Below, piece after piece: positions 25,953 through 34,455 of a DNA stretch of 34,455 nt (positions within the stretch are counted from its first letter, which is position 1; each line of letters begins with the position of its first letter). Under the pieces are notes generated by a model that saw only the letters and a list, made by a program, of their open reading frames with translations, had not been told where the DNA came from and made no database searches. This DNA is from Zoogloea sp. (GTDB lineage Bacteria; Pseudomonadota; Gammaproteobacteria; Burkholderiales; Rhodocyclaceae), in assembly GCA_023150095.1 (NCBI GenBank), contig JAKLLO010000033.1:1-34455 (forward strand), read 5' to 3'. Position numbers and translations under genes: made by a program.

Positions 25953-26043
25953 TCCGGGAAACGAGGACGCACAATTTTGACTGCGACTGCGCTACCATTG
26001 ACGATCCAAGCGATTCTAGCCGAAATCACCGCGACGCACCCAC
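25953..26043. promoter_or_regulatory. Divergent promoter region between thiD and the rubredoxin gene
   Basis: This gap of 91 bases drives both directions. On the - strand a -10-like TAGAAT (26018-26013) lies 60 bases from the thiD ATG. On the + strand TTGACT (25977) and TTGACG (25998) are -35-like but have no good -10. No THI-box was recognised in the short leader. Confidence 0.4.
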
Positions 26044-26223
26044 ATGGCAAGCTCCCCCTACAAGACCTGGATGTGCCTGATCTGTGGCTACATCTACAAC
26101 GAGGAGGCCGGCGCCCCCGACGAAGGCATCGCCCCCGGCACACGCTGGGAGGACGTTCCACCCAACTGGACCTGTCCCGAGTGCGGCGCACGCAAGGACG
26201 ACTTTGAAATGATCGCGATCTGA
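26044..26223 (+). CDS. Rubredoxin
   Basis: This 59-residue cytoplasmic electron carrier binds one iron by four cysteines: C11 and C14 in MCLICGYIYNEE, C44 and C47 in WTCPECGARKDDF. The spacing and the surrounding aromatic residues (Y16, W35, W42) are those of type-1 rubredoxin. The ATG at 26044 gives the usual length; the ribosome site is weak. It is divergent from thiD and precedes the pil-chp genes by 58 bases, an arrangement seen in many betaproteobacteria. The redox partner is not evident in the window. Confidence 0.95.
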   Translation: MASSPYKTWMCLICGYIYNEEAGAPDEGIAPGTRWEDVPPNWTCPECGARKDDFEMIAI

Positions 26224-26281
26224 GGCCCCTGAGCCCTGCTCGCGGAAGGCATTGACAGCAGCAAGTAGACCGGAGGGTCAT

Positions 26282-26680
26282 GTGAATCTCAGCGGAATCA
26301 AGGTCATGGTCATCGATGACAGCAACACCATCCGCCGCAGCGCAGAGATCTTCCTCGCCCAGGCCGGCTGTCAGGTCGTGCTCGCCGAGGACGGCTTCGA
26401 TGCGCTGGCCAAGATCACCGACCACGCGCCCGACCTGATCTTCGTCGACATCATGATGCCGCGCCTTGACGGCTATCAGACCTGCGCCCTCATCAAGAAG
26501 AACCCCCGCCTCAAGGCCACGCCAGTCATCATGCTGTCCTCCAAGGACGGCCTCTTCGACCGCGCCCGTGGCCGCCTCGCCGGTTCCGACGAATACCTCA
26601 CCAAGCCCTTCACCAAGGAAAGCCTGCTGCGTTCGGTCGCCAGCCACACGCAGTCACGCCAGCTTTCCGCCCTCGACTGA
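26282..26680 (+). CDS. pilG: Twitching-motility response regulator PilG
   Basis: This 132-residue single-domain CheY-like receiver has acidic D12-D13, phospho-acceptor D56 (FVDIMMPRLDG), switch S86 and K108 (YLTKPF). It has no output domain. In the Pil-Chp system PilG promotes type IV pilus extension and cAMP signalling. The start is a GTG at 26282 with a GGAGGG ribosome site 5 bases ahead; an overlapping ATG at 26280 is followed at once by a stop, and an earlier in-frame TTG at 26252 lacks a ribosome site. It is the first of the contiguous pilG-pilH-pilI-pilJ-pilL cluster. Confidence 0.92.
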   Translation: MNLSGIKVMVIDDSNTIRRSAEIFLAQAGCQVVLAEDGFDALAKITDHAPDLIFVDIMMPRLDGYQTCALIKKNPRLKATPVIMLSSKDGLFDRARGRLAGSDEYLTKPFTKESLLRSVASHTQSRQLSALD

Positions 26681-26700
26681 ACCCACGAGACGCTGCGCCC

Positions 26701-27066
26701 ATGCCGATCAAGAAAATCCTCGTCGTCGACGACTCCCCGACGGAGCGGCTCGCCCTGTCGGAAGTCCTCGTCAAGAATGGCTACCAGGTCGTGACCGCCG
26801 ACAGCGGCGACGAAGCCGTCATCAAGAGCAAGACCGAACACCCCGACCTCATCCTGATGGACGTGGTCATGCCCGGCACCAACGGCTACCAGGCCACCCG
26901 CACCATCGTGCGCGACGAGGCCACCCGCGACATCCCGGTGATCATCTGCACCAGCAAGGGCCTCGAGACCGACAAGATCTGGGGCATGCGCCAGGGCGCC
27001 TTCGACTACATGGTCAAGCCCCTCGACCACGCCGCCCTGCTCGACAAGATCCGCGCCTTCAGCTGA
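26701..27066 (+). CDS. pilH: Twitching-motility response regulator PilH
   Basis: This 121-residue CheY-like receiver has D10-D11, phospho-acceptor D54 (LMDVVMPGTNGYQATR), T84 and K106 (YMVKPLD). The residues GTNG after the phosphorylation site and ICTSKGLETDK are typical of PilH. PilH opposes PilG by favouring retraction or draining phosphate from the kinase. It follows pilG after 20 bases and precedes pilI by 8, so co-transcription is very likely. Confidence 0.93.
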   Translation: MPIKKILVVDDSPTERLALSEVLVKNGYQVVTADSGDEAVIKSKTEHPDLILMDVVMPGTNGYQATRTIVRDEATRDIPVIICTSKGLETDKIWGMRQGAFDYMVKPLDHAALLDKIRAFS

Positions 27067-27074
27067 GAAACCCC

Positions 27075-27590
27075 ATGGCGAAGCGGATCAGCCTCCACGA
27101 ATTCCAGGCCGGCCTCGCGCGGCGACTGGCCGACGCCAAGGACAGCCGGGCCTCGGCCCTGCTTGGCGTCCAGGCCGGCAAACGCAACTGGCTCGTCGAC
27201 CTCACCGAGGCGGGAGAAATCCTGGCCGTCCCTCCTCTCGCAACGGTGCCGCTGGCCGAGCACTGGTTCCGCGGGCTCGCCAGCGTGCGGGGCAACCTGT
27301 TCGGCGTCGTCGATTTTGCGGCCTTTCACGGTGACGCACCGATCGCGCCGGTGGGGCAATCCCGGCTGCTGCTGATCGGCGTCCGCCACAACCTCAACTG
27401 TGCGCTGCTCGTGACGCGGGCCCTGGGCCTCCGGTCGGTCGAGGATTTCGAACCCCTCGCCACCCCGCCCGACCCCGACCAGCCGTGGATCGGCGATCAG
27501 GTCCAGGACGCCCACGGCACCCACTGGACCCGCCTGAAGGTTTCCGAACTACTGAATCACGCGCGTTTTCTCGACGCCGCCCAATCGTGA
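27075..27590 (+). CDS. pilI: CheW-like coupling protein PilI
   Basis: This 171-residue protein contains one CheW domain (about 30-165) that bridges the receptor PilJ to the kinase PilL/ChpA. It shows WLVDLTEAGEILAVPPL, VRGNLFGVVDFAAFHG and LLLIGVRHNLNCALLVTRALGLRSVEDF, the last being the conserved CheW core strand pair. The ATG at 27075 is chosen because it is 8 bases after pilH and the family's N-terminus starts here; the reading frame upstream continues through pilH without similarity. Confidence 0.9.
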   Translation: MAKRISLHEFQAGLARRLADAKDSRASALLGVQAGKRNWLVDLTEAGEILAVPPLATVPLAEHWFRGLASVRGNLFGVVDFAAFHGDAPIAPVGQSRLLLIGVRHNLNCALLVTRALGLRSVEDFEPLATPPDPDQPWIGDQVQDAHGTHWTRLKVSELLNHARFLDAAQS

Positions 27591-27640
27591 CCAAACAATC
27601 TGGAGGAGCGGCGGGTCGCACCCGCTGAAGGAAGAAAAAA

Positions 27641-29761
27641 ATGGCATTCAAGCTACCGGGACTGTCGCTGGGCGGCAACAAGGCCGCCACGACCAACGTG
27701 GACACGATCATCGAAGCCGGCGACGGCGCGCAAACCGGCGCACTTCCCTTCCTTGCAGGCAAGAGCGCATCCGAGCAGCTGCGCACCCTGCGCATCCCGT
27801 TCCTGATCTTTGCCGTCCTCACCGCCGCGCTGGTCATCTACCAGATCCGGGTCAGCAGCTTCGGCACGGCCTACGTCACCGCCGCCGGCCAGATGCGCAC
27901 GCTCTCCCAGCAGATCGCCAAGGCCAGTCAGCTCGCCCTGCAGGGTGACACCAACGCCTTTGGCGAACTCAAGCGCAGCCGCGAACAGTTCAACGCCCTG
28001 CTCGGCGCCGTCACCGACGGTGGCGATGTAAACGGCACTGGCGTACCCGGCGGCAGCAGCGCCGTCACCGCCGAACTCGAAGCCGTCACCACCCTCTGGA
28101 AGAAGACCGACGCCGACGCCGAGAAGCTCCTGAAGGAAGAAAAGAAACTCACCGATCTGGGCAAGGCGGTTGCCACCATCAACAGCAAGAACCCCCAGCT
28201 CCTCGAACTCTCCGAACAGGTCGCCACGCTCAAGCTGCAGGGCGGCGCGGCCGCGCGCGAGATCGCCACCGCCAACCAGGTGGTGATGCTCACCCAGCGG
28301 ATCGCCAAGAACGCCAACGCGCTCCTGATCGCCAACGCCATCGACCCGGAAGTCGCCTTCCTCCTCGGCAAGGACACCAACACCTTCCGCGAGCAGATCG
28401 ACCAGCTCCAGAAGATGACCGCCGACGGCACCGACGCCAAGGCCAAGCTCGCCGAACTCGAAACCGTCGGCAAGGACAATCTCGCCGCCGTCCAGACCAT
28501 CCTCGGCAGCATCCAGCTGCTCGTGAAGGCCAAGGAAGCTGGCAGCCACATCTTCAAGGATTCCGGCCCGCTGCTTGAAAAGACCTCCGAACTGGCCGAA
28601 GGCTATTCCAACGCCTACACCGGCTTCTTCACCTGGGTCTCCCTGTCGATCATCATCTGCGCCCTGCTCGCCCTGGCCTGCCTGGCCCTGATGGCCAAGA
28701 CCTACAACGACGACATCGCCCGCCGCCGCGCCGCCTCCGAACAGCTCCGGGAAGCCGCGGAAACCGAGCGTAACGGCACCCAGCAGGCCATTCTGCGACT
28801 GATGAACGAGATGGGCGACCTCGCCGACGGCGACCTGACCGTCCGCGCCACCGTCACCGAAGACATCACCGGCGCCATCGCCGACTCGGTCAACTACACC
28901 ATTGAAGAACTCTCCGTGCTGGTGCGCCGAATCAACGACGCCGCCATCCGCGTGACCACCGCCACCGAATCCGCCCAGCGCACCTCCGACGAACTGCTCT
29001 CCGCCACCGAACGTCAGGCCCAGGAACTGCGCCTCGCCGGCGAGACCGCCCAGAGCATGGCGAGCTCCATGAGCGCCGCCTCCGAAGACGCCCTGCAGTC
29101 CGCCCAGGTGGCCCGTCGCTCCCTCGAAGCCGCCCAGAAGGGCGCCGCCGCGGTGGAAGACACCATCAAGGGCATGAACGACATCCGCGAGAAGATCCAG
29201 GAAACCTCCAAGCGCATCAAGCGCCTCGGCGAATCCTCCCAGGAGATCGGTGAAATCGTGGAACTCATCTCCGACATTACCGAACAGACCAACGTGCTCG
29301 CCCTGAACGCCGCCATCCAGGCTGCCTCCGCCGGTGAAGCCGGCCGCGGCTTCTCGGTGGTTGCGGAAGAAGTGCAGCGCCTCGCCGAACGTTCCGCCGA
29401 GGCCACCAAGCAGATCGGCGCGATCGTGAAGACCATTCAGACCGACACCGGCGACGCCGTGGCGGCCATGGAAAACGCCACCCGCGACGTGGTCGACGGC
29501 GCCCGCCTGTCCGAAACCGCCGGCCAGGAACTCGCCGAGATCGAACGTGTGTCCGCCGAAACCGCCGAACTCATCGAACGCATCTCGGTCAGTACCGAAG
29601 TCCAGGCCAAGGCTGCAACCCAGGTGGCCGAGAAGATGCGCGGCATTCTGGCGATCACCGACCGCACCACCACCGGCACCCAGCAGACCGCCGTCTCCAT
29701 CGGCGAACTGGCGGATCTCGCAGTTGAACTCAAGGGCTCGGTCTCCGGCTTCAAGGTCTGA
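27641..29761 (+). CDS. pilJ: Methyl-accepting chemotaxis protein PilJ
   Basis: This 706-residue receptor of the Pil-Chp system sits in the inner membrane. A cytoplasmic lead (1-50) precedes TM1 (about 51-70). The periplasmic part (about 71-327) holds two PilJ-type helical sensor modules, each with the [13 protein letters not shown] / [13 protein letters not shown] signature. TM2 (about 328-350) is followed by HAMP (about 350-410). The long signalling coiled coil has the hairpin tip [24 protein letters not shown] (547-570). No C-terminal CheR/CheB pentapeptide is present. A GGAGG ribosome site lies before the ATG. The likely input is PilA or surface contact, by analogy with Pseudomonas. Confidence 0.95.
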   Translation: MAFKLPGLSLGGNKAATTNVDTIIEAGDGAQTGALPFLAGKSASEQLRTLRIPFLIFAVLTAALVIYQIRVSSFGTAYVTAAGQMRTLSQQIAKASQLALQGDTNAFGELKRSREQFNALLGAVTDGGDVNGTGVPGGSSAVTAELEAVTTLWKKTDADAEKLLKEEKKLTDLGKAVATINSKNPQLLELSEQVATLKLQGGAAAREIATANQVVMLTQRIAKNANALLIANAIDPEVAFLLGKDTNTFREQIDQLQKMTADGTDAKAKLAELETVGKDNLAAVQTILGSIQLLVKAKEAGSHIFKDSGPLLEKTSELAEGYSNAYTGFFTWVSLSIIICALLALACLALMAKTYNDDIARRRAASEQLREAAETERNGTQQAILRLMNEMGDLADGDLTVRATVTEDITGAIADSVNYTIEELSVLVRRINDAAIRVTTATESAQRTSDELLSATERQAQELRLAGETAQSMASSMSAASEDALQSAQVARRSLEAAQKGAAAVEDTIKGMNDIREKIQETSKRIKRLGESSQEIGEIVELISDITEQTNVLALNAAIQAASAGEAGRGFSVVAEEVQRLAERSAEATKQIGAIVKTIQTDTGDAVAAMENATRDVVDGARLSETAGQELAEIERVSAETAELIERISVSTEVQAKAATQVAEKMRGILAITDRTTTGTQQTAVSIGELADLAVELKGSVSGFKV

Positions 29762-29805
29762 CCCCCGCACCCCGACCAGGAACGGAATCCGTCCACCACG
29801 TACCG

Positions 29806-32800
29806 ATGAGCTCAGCACATGAACTCGACCTGGGTCCGCTGACCTGGGTCAAAGGCGAAATCGACCTGGCCCTCGAACGGGCCCTGGGAGCGCTCGCCGA
29901 GGCCGGCAACGCGCCTGACCGTCCCGGTCGCATCAAGTTCGCCCAGACCCACCTGCACCAGGCCCACGGCGCCCTATCCATCGTGGGCCTCGACGGCCTG
30001 ACCCAGTTCTCCGAACAGCTCGACCGGCTGCTCGGCGAAATGGCCTCCTCCCAGGTGCCGGCCACGCCCGAGATCATCCGTCTGGCGACCCGCTGCATCG
30101 CAGCCATCGGCAACTATCTCGACGAACTCACCCGCGGTCAGCCCGACCAGGCCCTGCGCCTGTTCAGCCTGTACGGCGAGCTGGCCCAGGCCCGCGGCCA
30201 GGACGCCCCCACCGCTGGCGAGCTGTTCTTCCCCGATCTGTCCCTGCGCCCGGTCTTCCCCGCCGCCACCGAAGGCGGCGACGATCCCAAGCGCCTGCGC
30301 GCGCTGCGCGGCCGCTTCGAACGGGGTCTGCTCAAGTGGTTCCGCAACGCGGCCGACGCCGCCGGCCCCCAGGAGATGCGCGAATCCGTCGCCGGCATCG
30401 AACGCCTCCAGGCCGTCCCCGTGTCCCGCGCCTTCTGGGCCGCCGCCACCGCCTTCTTCGATGCCCTCGGGCAGGGCGCCCTGCCCGCAGACGCCGCCAC
30501 CAAGCGCCTGTGCGGCCGGATCGACGCCCAGATGCGTCGCGTCATGGAAGGCTCCAGCATCGTCGCCGAGCGCCTGATGCGCGACGTGCTCTACCACGTC
30601 GCCACCACCTCGGCCCACTCGCCGGCCATCGACAGCATCCGCAGCGCCTACCAGCTTCAGGCCCTGATCCCCGACGCCGACCGGCCGATCCGCGACACGC
30701 CCCTCGCCCCGATCCTGCGCAAGCTGCGCGAAGAACTCTCCGACGCCCGCGAAGCCTGGGACCAGTTCTCCAAGGGCGGCGCCATCGGCCTGCCGCGCTT
30801 CCAGGACACCATCGCCCCGGTCATCGAACAGGCCCACATCCTGGGCCAGCCCGAAGTCGCCGATCTCGCCGCAGCCCTGGGCGAGCTCGCCCGCTGGCTG
30901 CGCCAGGATCCCCTGCGCCTCACCGACGCCCTGTCGATGGACGTGGCCACCGCGATGCTGCTCCTCGACACCCGCCTCGACGCCCACGCCCGCGCCGACA
31001 ACCGGGAAGACGTGCAGATCGACGCCATCCTCGAGCGCCTGCGCGCCCACCAGCGCGGCGAAAAGCTCGCCCCGATGGCGATCTCCGAGCCCGACGCCCA
31101 GGCCCGCCAGGTCAATCGCCAACTGGCCCACGAAATCCTCACCAGTCTCGCCGAAGTCGAGACCAGCCTCGACGGCTTCTTCCGCTCGCCGGGCAGCACC
31201 GACATCCTCGCCACCGTCCGCGCGCCCCTCAAGCAGGTCGAGGGCGCCCTCTCGGTGATGAACGACGACGGCGCCGTGCGCCTCGTCCAGGACGCCGCCG
31301 CGCGCATCGCCGCGCTGCCCACCGAAGCCGGCGACAACACCCGCGCCTTCGAAGAAATCGCCCACCGCCTGTCGGCCCTTGGCGTCTACATCGAAGCCCT
31401 CCAGCACGGCCCGGCCGACCTCGCCCGCATCCTCCGCCCCGACGACGTGCCCGACGTGGCCGACAGCGTCGAGGCCGAGCTCGCCCAGCAGAAGCGCGAA
31501 GCCGCCGCCCTCACCGCCGCCCTCAAGGACAACCCGGACGACATCGGCCTGCGCACCGAGCTCCAGCTCAACCTCGAGAGCCTGCGCCAGGACGCCTCCC
31601 TCACCGCCGACCTCGAGCTCGAAAAGCAGGCCCGCCAGGCCCTCACGATGCTCGACGCGGGCGAGCTGTTCAGCGCCCCCGCGCCGATCGCCGCAGCCCC
31701 GGCCGCGCCGGCCCTGTCGGCCGAAGCCACCCGTCTCCTCGACGCCAGCGAAGAAGAGATCGACGCCGAGCTCCTGTCGATCTTCATCGAGGAAGCCATC
31801 GACGTGCGCGGCGCCATCGCCCGCAACATCGTCGAACTGCGCAAGCGCCCCCACGACGTGGATGTGCTCACCACCATCCGCCGCAGTTTCCACACCCTCA
31901 AGGGCAGCGGCCGGATGGTCGGCCTCAAGGATTTCGGCGAAGCCGCGTGGAGCATGGAGCAGACGCTCAACCACTGGCTGCGCCTCGAACTGCCGGTGAA
32001 CGCCGCGCTCCTCAAGCTCATCGACGACGCCCACGCCGCCTTCTCCGCGTGGATCGACCAGCTCAATGCCGGCGCCGGCACCCACAAGGATGTCTCCGCG
32101 CTGCTCGCCGATGCCGAGCGCCTGCGCTCTGAAACGCCTGCCGAGGCCCCGACCCGCGTCGTGCCTCCGCCTGAAGCCCCCGCTGCGCCCGTCAGCGCCG
32201 CCGCCGACACCGAAGAGATGGATCTGGAATCCACGATCATCGTGCCGGACGCCAGCTTCACCGAAACCGACATCGGCACACCACTCGCCCTCCACGACGC
32301 CCCCCCCGCAGCCCCGCCGCTGATCGAACTGCAGTTCCCCGACCTCAGCTTCGTCGAACCCGAAGCCGAGCCTGCCCCCGCCGCCCCGGCCCCCGTCGAC
32401 GCGTTCAGCCTCGACTTCGACCTGCCCACCGACTTCCCGCCCGAAGTCCCGGCCTTCGACACCGCCCCGCCCACCCTGATCGACGTCCCGCCGCCTCTCA
32501 AAGAACTGGCGCCCGACGACGAGCCGGAAGCCCTGCCGGAGCTGCCCGAAACGGTGCTGACCGTCGAGGAAGCCCTCGCCGATCTCGAAGAGAGCATCGA
32601 ACTGCCCGAGACGATCGAAGCAGTCGAAGCCCTGCCCGTCGAGCCCATCGACGCGCCGACCATCGAACTGCCGATCTTCGACGCAGCGCCCAGTTTCGAG
32701 TTTCCCGTCGCAGATGAGCCCGTCGAGGCCCTCGAAGCCATCGAGCCGGCCGATGTCGCCGAGATCGAGGTCGCGGAAGCCGAACTCGAAGCCGAAGAAG

Positions 32801-34455
32801 AGATCAGCATCGAGGAAATCGACGCCGAGAACGTCGACGACGACACCAACCAGGACGAAGTGCGCCTTGGCGATGTCGTGCTGTCCCGTCCGTTGTTCGA
32901 CCTCTACCTCGTCGAAGCCCGCCAGCACGTCGCAACCCTGCGCCACGAACTCGCCCGCCTGTCGGTCAACCCGAGCCTCGTTCCGCCCCAGTCGGCGATC
33001 CGCGCCGCGCACACCCTGTCCGGCATTTCCGGCACGGCCCGCTTCGTCGCGCCGCAGCAACTCGCCAAGGCCCTCGAACTCGCCCAGCAGCGCCTGTCCG
33101 ACCACGACCGCGCGCCGACGGCAGACCAGACAATCCTTCTCAACAGCGCGGCCACCGCGCTCGAAGGCATGCTGGTCCAGCTTTCCGCCCGCAACCTGCC
33201 ACGGCCCGAGCCCGAGCTCGTCACGCAACTCGACGGCGTCCTCGCCTCGCACCTGGCCGAAGTCATCAGCCTGCGCCCCGAGACACCGCCGGCACTGGCC
33301 ACCGCCCCCATCACCACCCCGGCCGCGCCGCGCCCTGCCGAACCCACCACCCCGGCGCCTCAGCTGCGCGACGAGCTCGACACCGACCTGCTGCCGATTT
33401 TCCTCGACGAAGGCAACGAACTCCTCGACCAGCTCGACGTCGCCGTCCACAACTGGCGCGGCAACCCGTCGGATGCGGTCCACGCCGCCGGCATCGCCCG
33501 TCTGCTCCACACCCTCAAGGGCAGCGCGCGGATGGTCGGCGCGATGAGCCTCGGCCAGAGCCTGCACGACCTCGAAACCCGTCTCGAGCGCGTTCGCGGC
33601 CAGAACGCCATCGAATCCGGCATCCTCGACGAACTCGAAACCGCCCTCGACCAGACCCGCCAGGCCCTCGACACCCTCGGCAACCCCGACGCTGTCGCGG
33701 CCCCGGCGCCCGAGCCCGTCCAGCCGGCAAGCCCCGTCGCCACCCACATCGATCTGGACGACACCGCCCCGGCCCAGCCCGGCGAACTCGCCGCCCAGGC
33801 CGCCCGCACCATGCTGCGGGTCGAAGCCAGCCGCATCGACCAGTTCGTTAACGAAGCCGGCGAAATCTCCATCGCCCGCACCCGGATCGAGGGCGAGCTG
33901 CGCACCCTGCGTCGCTCCCTGCTCGACCTCACCGAAAACGTCATCCGCCTGCGCAACCAGCTGCGCGAAGTCGAGATCCAGGCCGACACCCAGATGCAGT
34001 CGCGCCTGTCCCAGGTCGAGACCCATCACACCGAGTTCGACCCGCTGGAGATGGACCGCTACACCCGCCTCCAGGAACTCACCCGGATGATGGCGGAGAG
34101 CGTGGGCGACGTGACCACCGTCCAGCAAAACCTGCTCAAGAACCTCGACGGCGCCGAATCGGCCCTCCACGCCCAGTCGCGGATGGCCCGCGAACTCCAG
34201 CAGTCGCTGATGTACGTGCGCATGGTGCCCTTCGACAGCCTGGCCGAGCGTCTCTACCGCCTCGTCCGCCAGACCGCCAAGGAGCTCGGCCGGCGTGCCA
34301 ACCTCGACATCATCGGCGGCCAGATCGAAATCGACCGCAGCGTCCTCGAGGCCATGACCGGCCCCCTCGGCCACCTGGTCCGCAACGCCGTCGCCCATGG
34401 CATCGAGCCGCCCGACGTACGCCGCGCCGCCGGCAAGCCCGAGATCGGCCAGATC
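29806..34455 (+). CDS. pilL: Hybrid CheA-type kinase PilL/ChpA (3' end outside window)
   Basis: The first 1550 codons of a giant kinase are visible; the frame is open to the last base, so the protein is cut by the window edge. Start ATG at 29806, 44 bases after pilJ. A degenerate HPt lies at the N-terminus (H54 in HLHQAHGALSIVG). Others follow: H696 (SFHTLKGSGRMVG), H1069 (AAHTLSGISGTA, atypical) and H1235 (LLHTLKGSARMVG). Between H696 and H1069 is a Pro/Glu-rich linker (about 805-1000). From about 1340 come the dimerisation/P4 ATPase region and the N-box HLVRNAVAHGIE (N1527). CheW-like and receiver domains are expected beyond the edge. It belongs to the ChpA type; the number of HPt modules suggests a multi-step relay to PilG and PilH. 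Confidence 0.93.
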   Translation, partial: MSSAHELDLGPLTWVKGEIDLALERALGALAEAGNAPDRPGRIKFAQTHLHQAHGALSIVGLDGLTQFSEQLDRLLGEMASSQVPATPEIIRLATRCIAAIGNYLDELTRGQPDQALRLFSLYGELAQARGQDAPTAGELFFPDLSLRPVFPAATEGGDDPKRLRALRGRFERGLLKWFRNAADAAGPQEMRESVAGIERLQAVPVSRAFWAAATAFFDALGQGALPADAATKRLCGRIDAQMRRVMEGSSIVAERLMRDVLYHVATTSAHSPAIDSIRSAYQLQALIPDADRPIRDTPLAPILRKLREELSDAREAWDQFSKGGAIGLPRFQDTIAPVIEQAHILGQPEVADLAAALGELARWLRQDPLRLTDALSMDVATAMLLLDTRLDAHARADNREDVQIDAILERLRAHQRGEKLAPMAISEPDAQARQVNRQLAHEILTSLAEVETSLDGFFRSPGSTDILATVRAPLKQVEGALSVMNDDGAVRLVQDAAARIAALPTEAGDNTRAFEEIAHRLSALGVYIEALQHGPADLARILRPDDVPDVADSVEAELAQQKREAAALTAALKDNPDDIGLRTELQLNLESLRQDASLTADLELEKQARQALTMLDAGELFSAPAPIAAAPAAPALSAEATRLLDASEEEIDAELLSIFIEEAIDVRGAIARNIVELRKRPHDVDVLTTIRRSFHTLKGSGRMVGLKDFGEAAWSMEQTLNHWLRLELPVNAALLKLIDDAHAAFSAWIDQLNAGAGTHKDVSALLADAERLRSETPAEAPTRVVPPPEAPAAPVSAAADTEEMDLESTIIVPDASFTETDIGTPLALHDAPPAAPPLIELQFPDLSFVEPEAEPAPAAPAPVDAFSLDFDLPTDFPPEVPAFDTAPPTLIDVPPPLKELAPDDEPEALPELPETVLTVEEALADLEESIELPETIEAVEALPVEPIDAPTIELPIFDAAPSFEFPVADEPVEALEAIEPADVAEIEVAEAELEAEEEISIEEIDAENVDDDTNQDEVRLGDVVLSRPLFDLYLVEARQHVATLRHELARLSVNPSLVPPQSAIRAAHTLSGISGTARFVAPQQLAKALELAQQRLSDHDRAPTADQTILLNSAATALEGMLVQLSARNLPRPEPELVTQLDGVLASHLAEVISLRPETPPALATAPITTPAAPRPAEPTTPAPQLRDELDTDLLPIFLDEGNELLDQLDVAVHNWRGNPSDAVHAAGIARLLHTLKGSARMVGAMSLGQSLHDLETRLERVRGQNAIESGILDELETALDQTRQALDTLGNPDAVAAPAPEPVQPASPVATHIDLDDTAPAQPGELAAQAARTMLRVEASRIDQFVNEAGEISIARTRIEGELRTLRRSLLDLTENVIRLRNQLREVEIQADTQMQSRLSQVETHHTEFDPLEMDRYTRLQELTRMMAESVGDVTTVQQNLLKNLDGAESALHAQSRMARELQQSLMYVRMVPFDSLAERLYRLVRQTAKELGRRANLDIIGGQIEIDRSVLEAMTGPLGHLVRNAVAHGIEPPDVRRAAGKPEIGQI

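Noticed and set aside
25953..26043. TPP riboswitch ahead of thiD
   Set aside because: The leader is under 91 bases and lacks the conserved CUGAGA and related core elements.
29974..34398. A 1474-codon open frame antisense to pilL
   Set aside because: It is Gly/Val/Glu/Asp-rich low-complexity translation caused by high GC at third positions of the sense gene, with no domain similarity; the sense strand has clear HPt and ATPase motifs.

Overview
The window reads as chromosomal DNA of a high-GC betaproteobacterium, probably of the Rhodocyclales (Azoarcus/Thauera/Zoogloea relatives). This is inferred from base composition, gene order and protein style; no rRNA or marker comparison was possible. 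Almost every base is coding. No tRNA, rRNA, insertion sequence, prophage or CRISPR array was seen.

Left part (1-2800, + strand): exonuclease III (xth), a Crp/Fnr-family regulator, a small DUF2892 membrane protein behind a perfect 16-bp palindrome, and a DUF481 outer-membrane protein. Next, on the - strand (8140 down to 2843), is the most unusual block. It encodes a 64-residue double-glycine-leader peptide with a seven-cysteine core carrying a CQPxPxP heptad repeat, followed by an HlyD-type adaptor, a C39-peptidase ABC exporter and a TolC-type outer-membrane channel. Together these make a complete, self-contained type I export line for the peptide. No modification or immunity gene is recognisable.

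From 8359 to 15020 (- strand) lies the conserved envelope/housekeeping operon lptD-surA-pdxA-rsmA, here with a patatin-like lipoprotein between pdxA and rsmA. Divergent from lptD are amgK and murU (cell-wall sugar recycling), then an unrecognised beta-propeller-like lipoprotein, pepP-ubiH (X-Pro aminopeptidase and ubiquinone hydroxylase) and the magnesium transporter mgtE.

The gap between mgtE and hemL (22831-23191) is the only stretch over 300 bases without a gene. It holds a strikingly regular array of degenerate palindromes of the form GCCGAA-N5-TTCGGC, repeated every 20-21 bp (41-bp double period). The array ends in a perfect 15-bp-stem hairpin that probably terminates hemL. On the - strand follow thiD-thiE-hemL (thiamine and haem synthesis). 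Divergent from thiD is a short rubredoxin gene. It is followed by the Pil-Chp chemosensory cluster pilG-pilH-pilI-pilJ and the first 1550 codons of a giant hybrid CheA kinase (pilL/chpA), which runs off the right edge.

Main candidates for something new are the Cys-rich exported peptide system and the 20.5-bp-period palindrome array. The Crp/Fnr-DUF2892 pair with its palindromic operator at class II spacing is a smaller but testable regulatory prediction.
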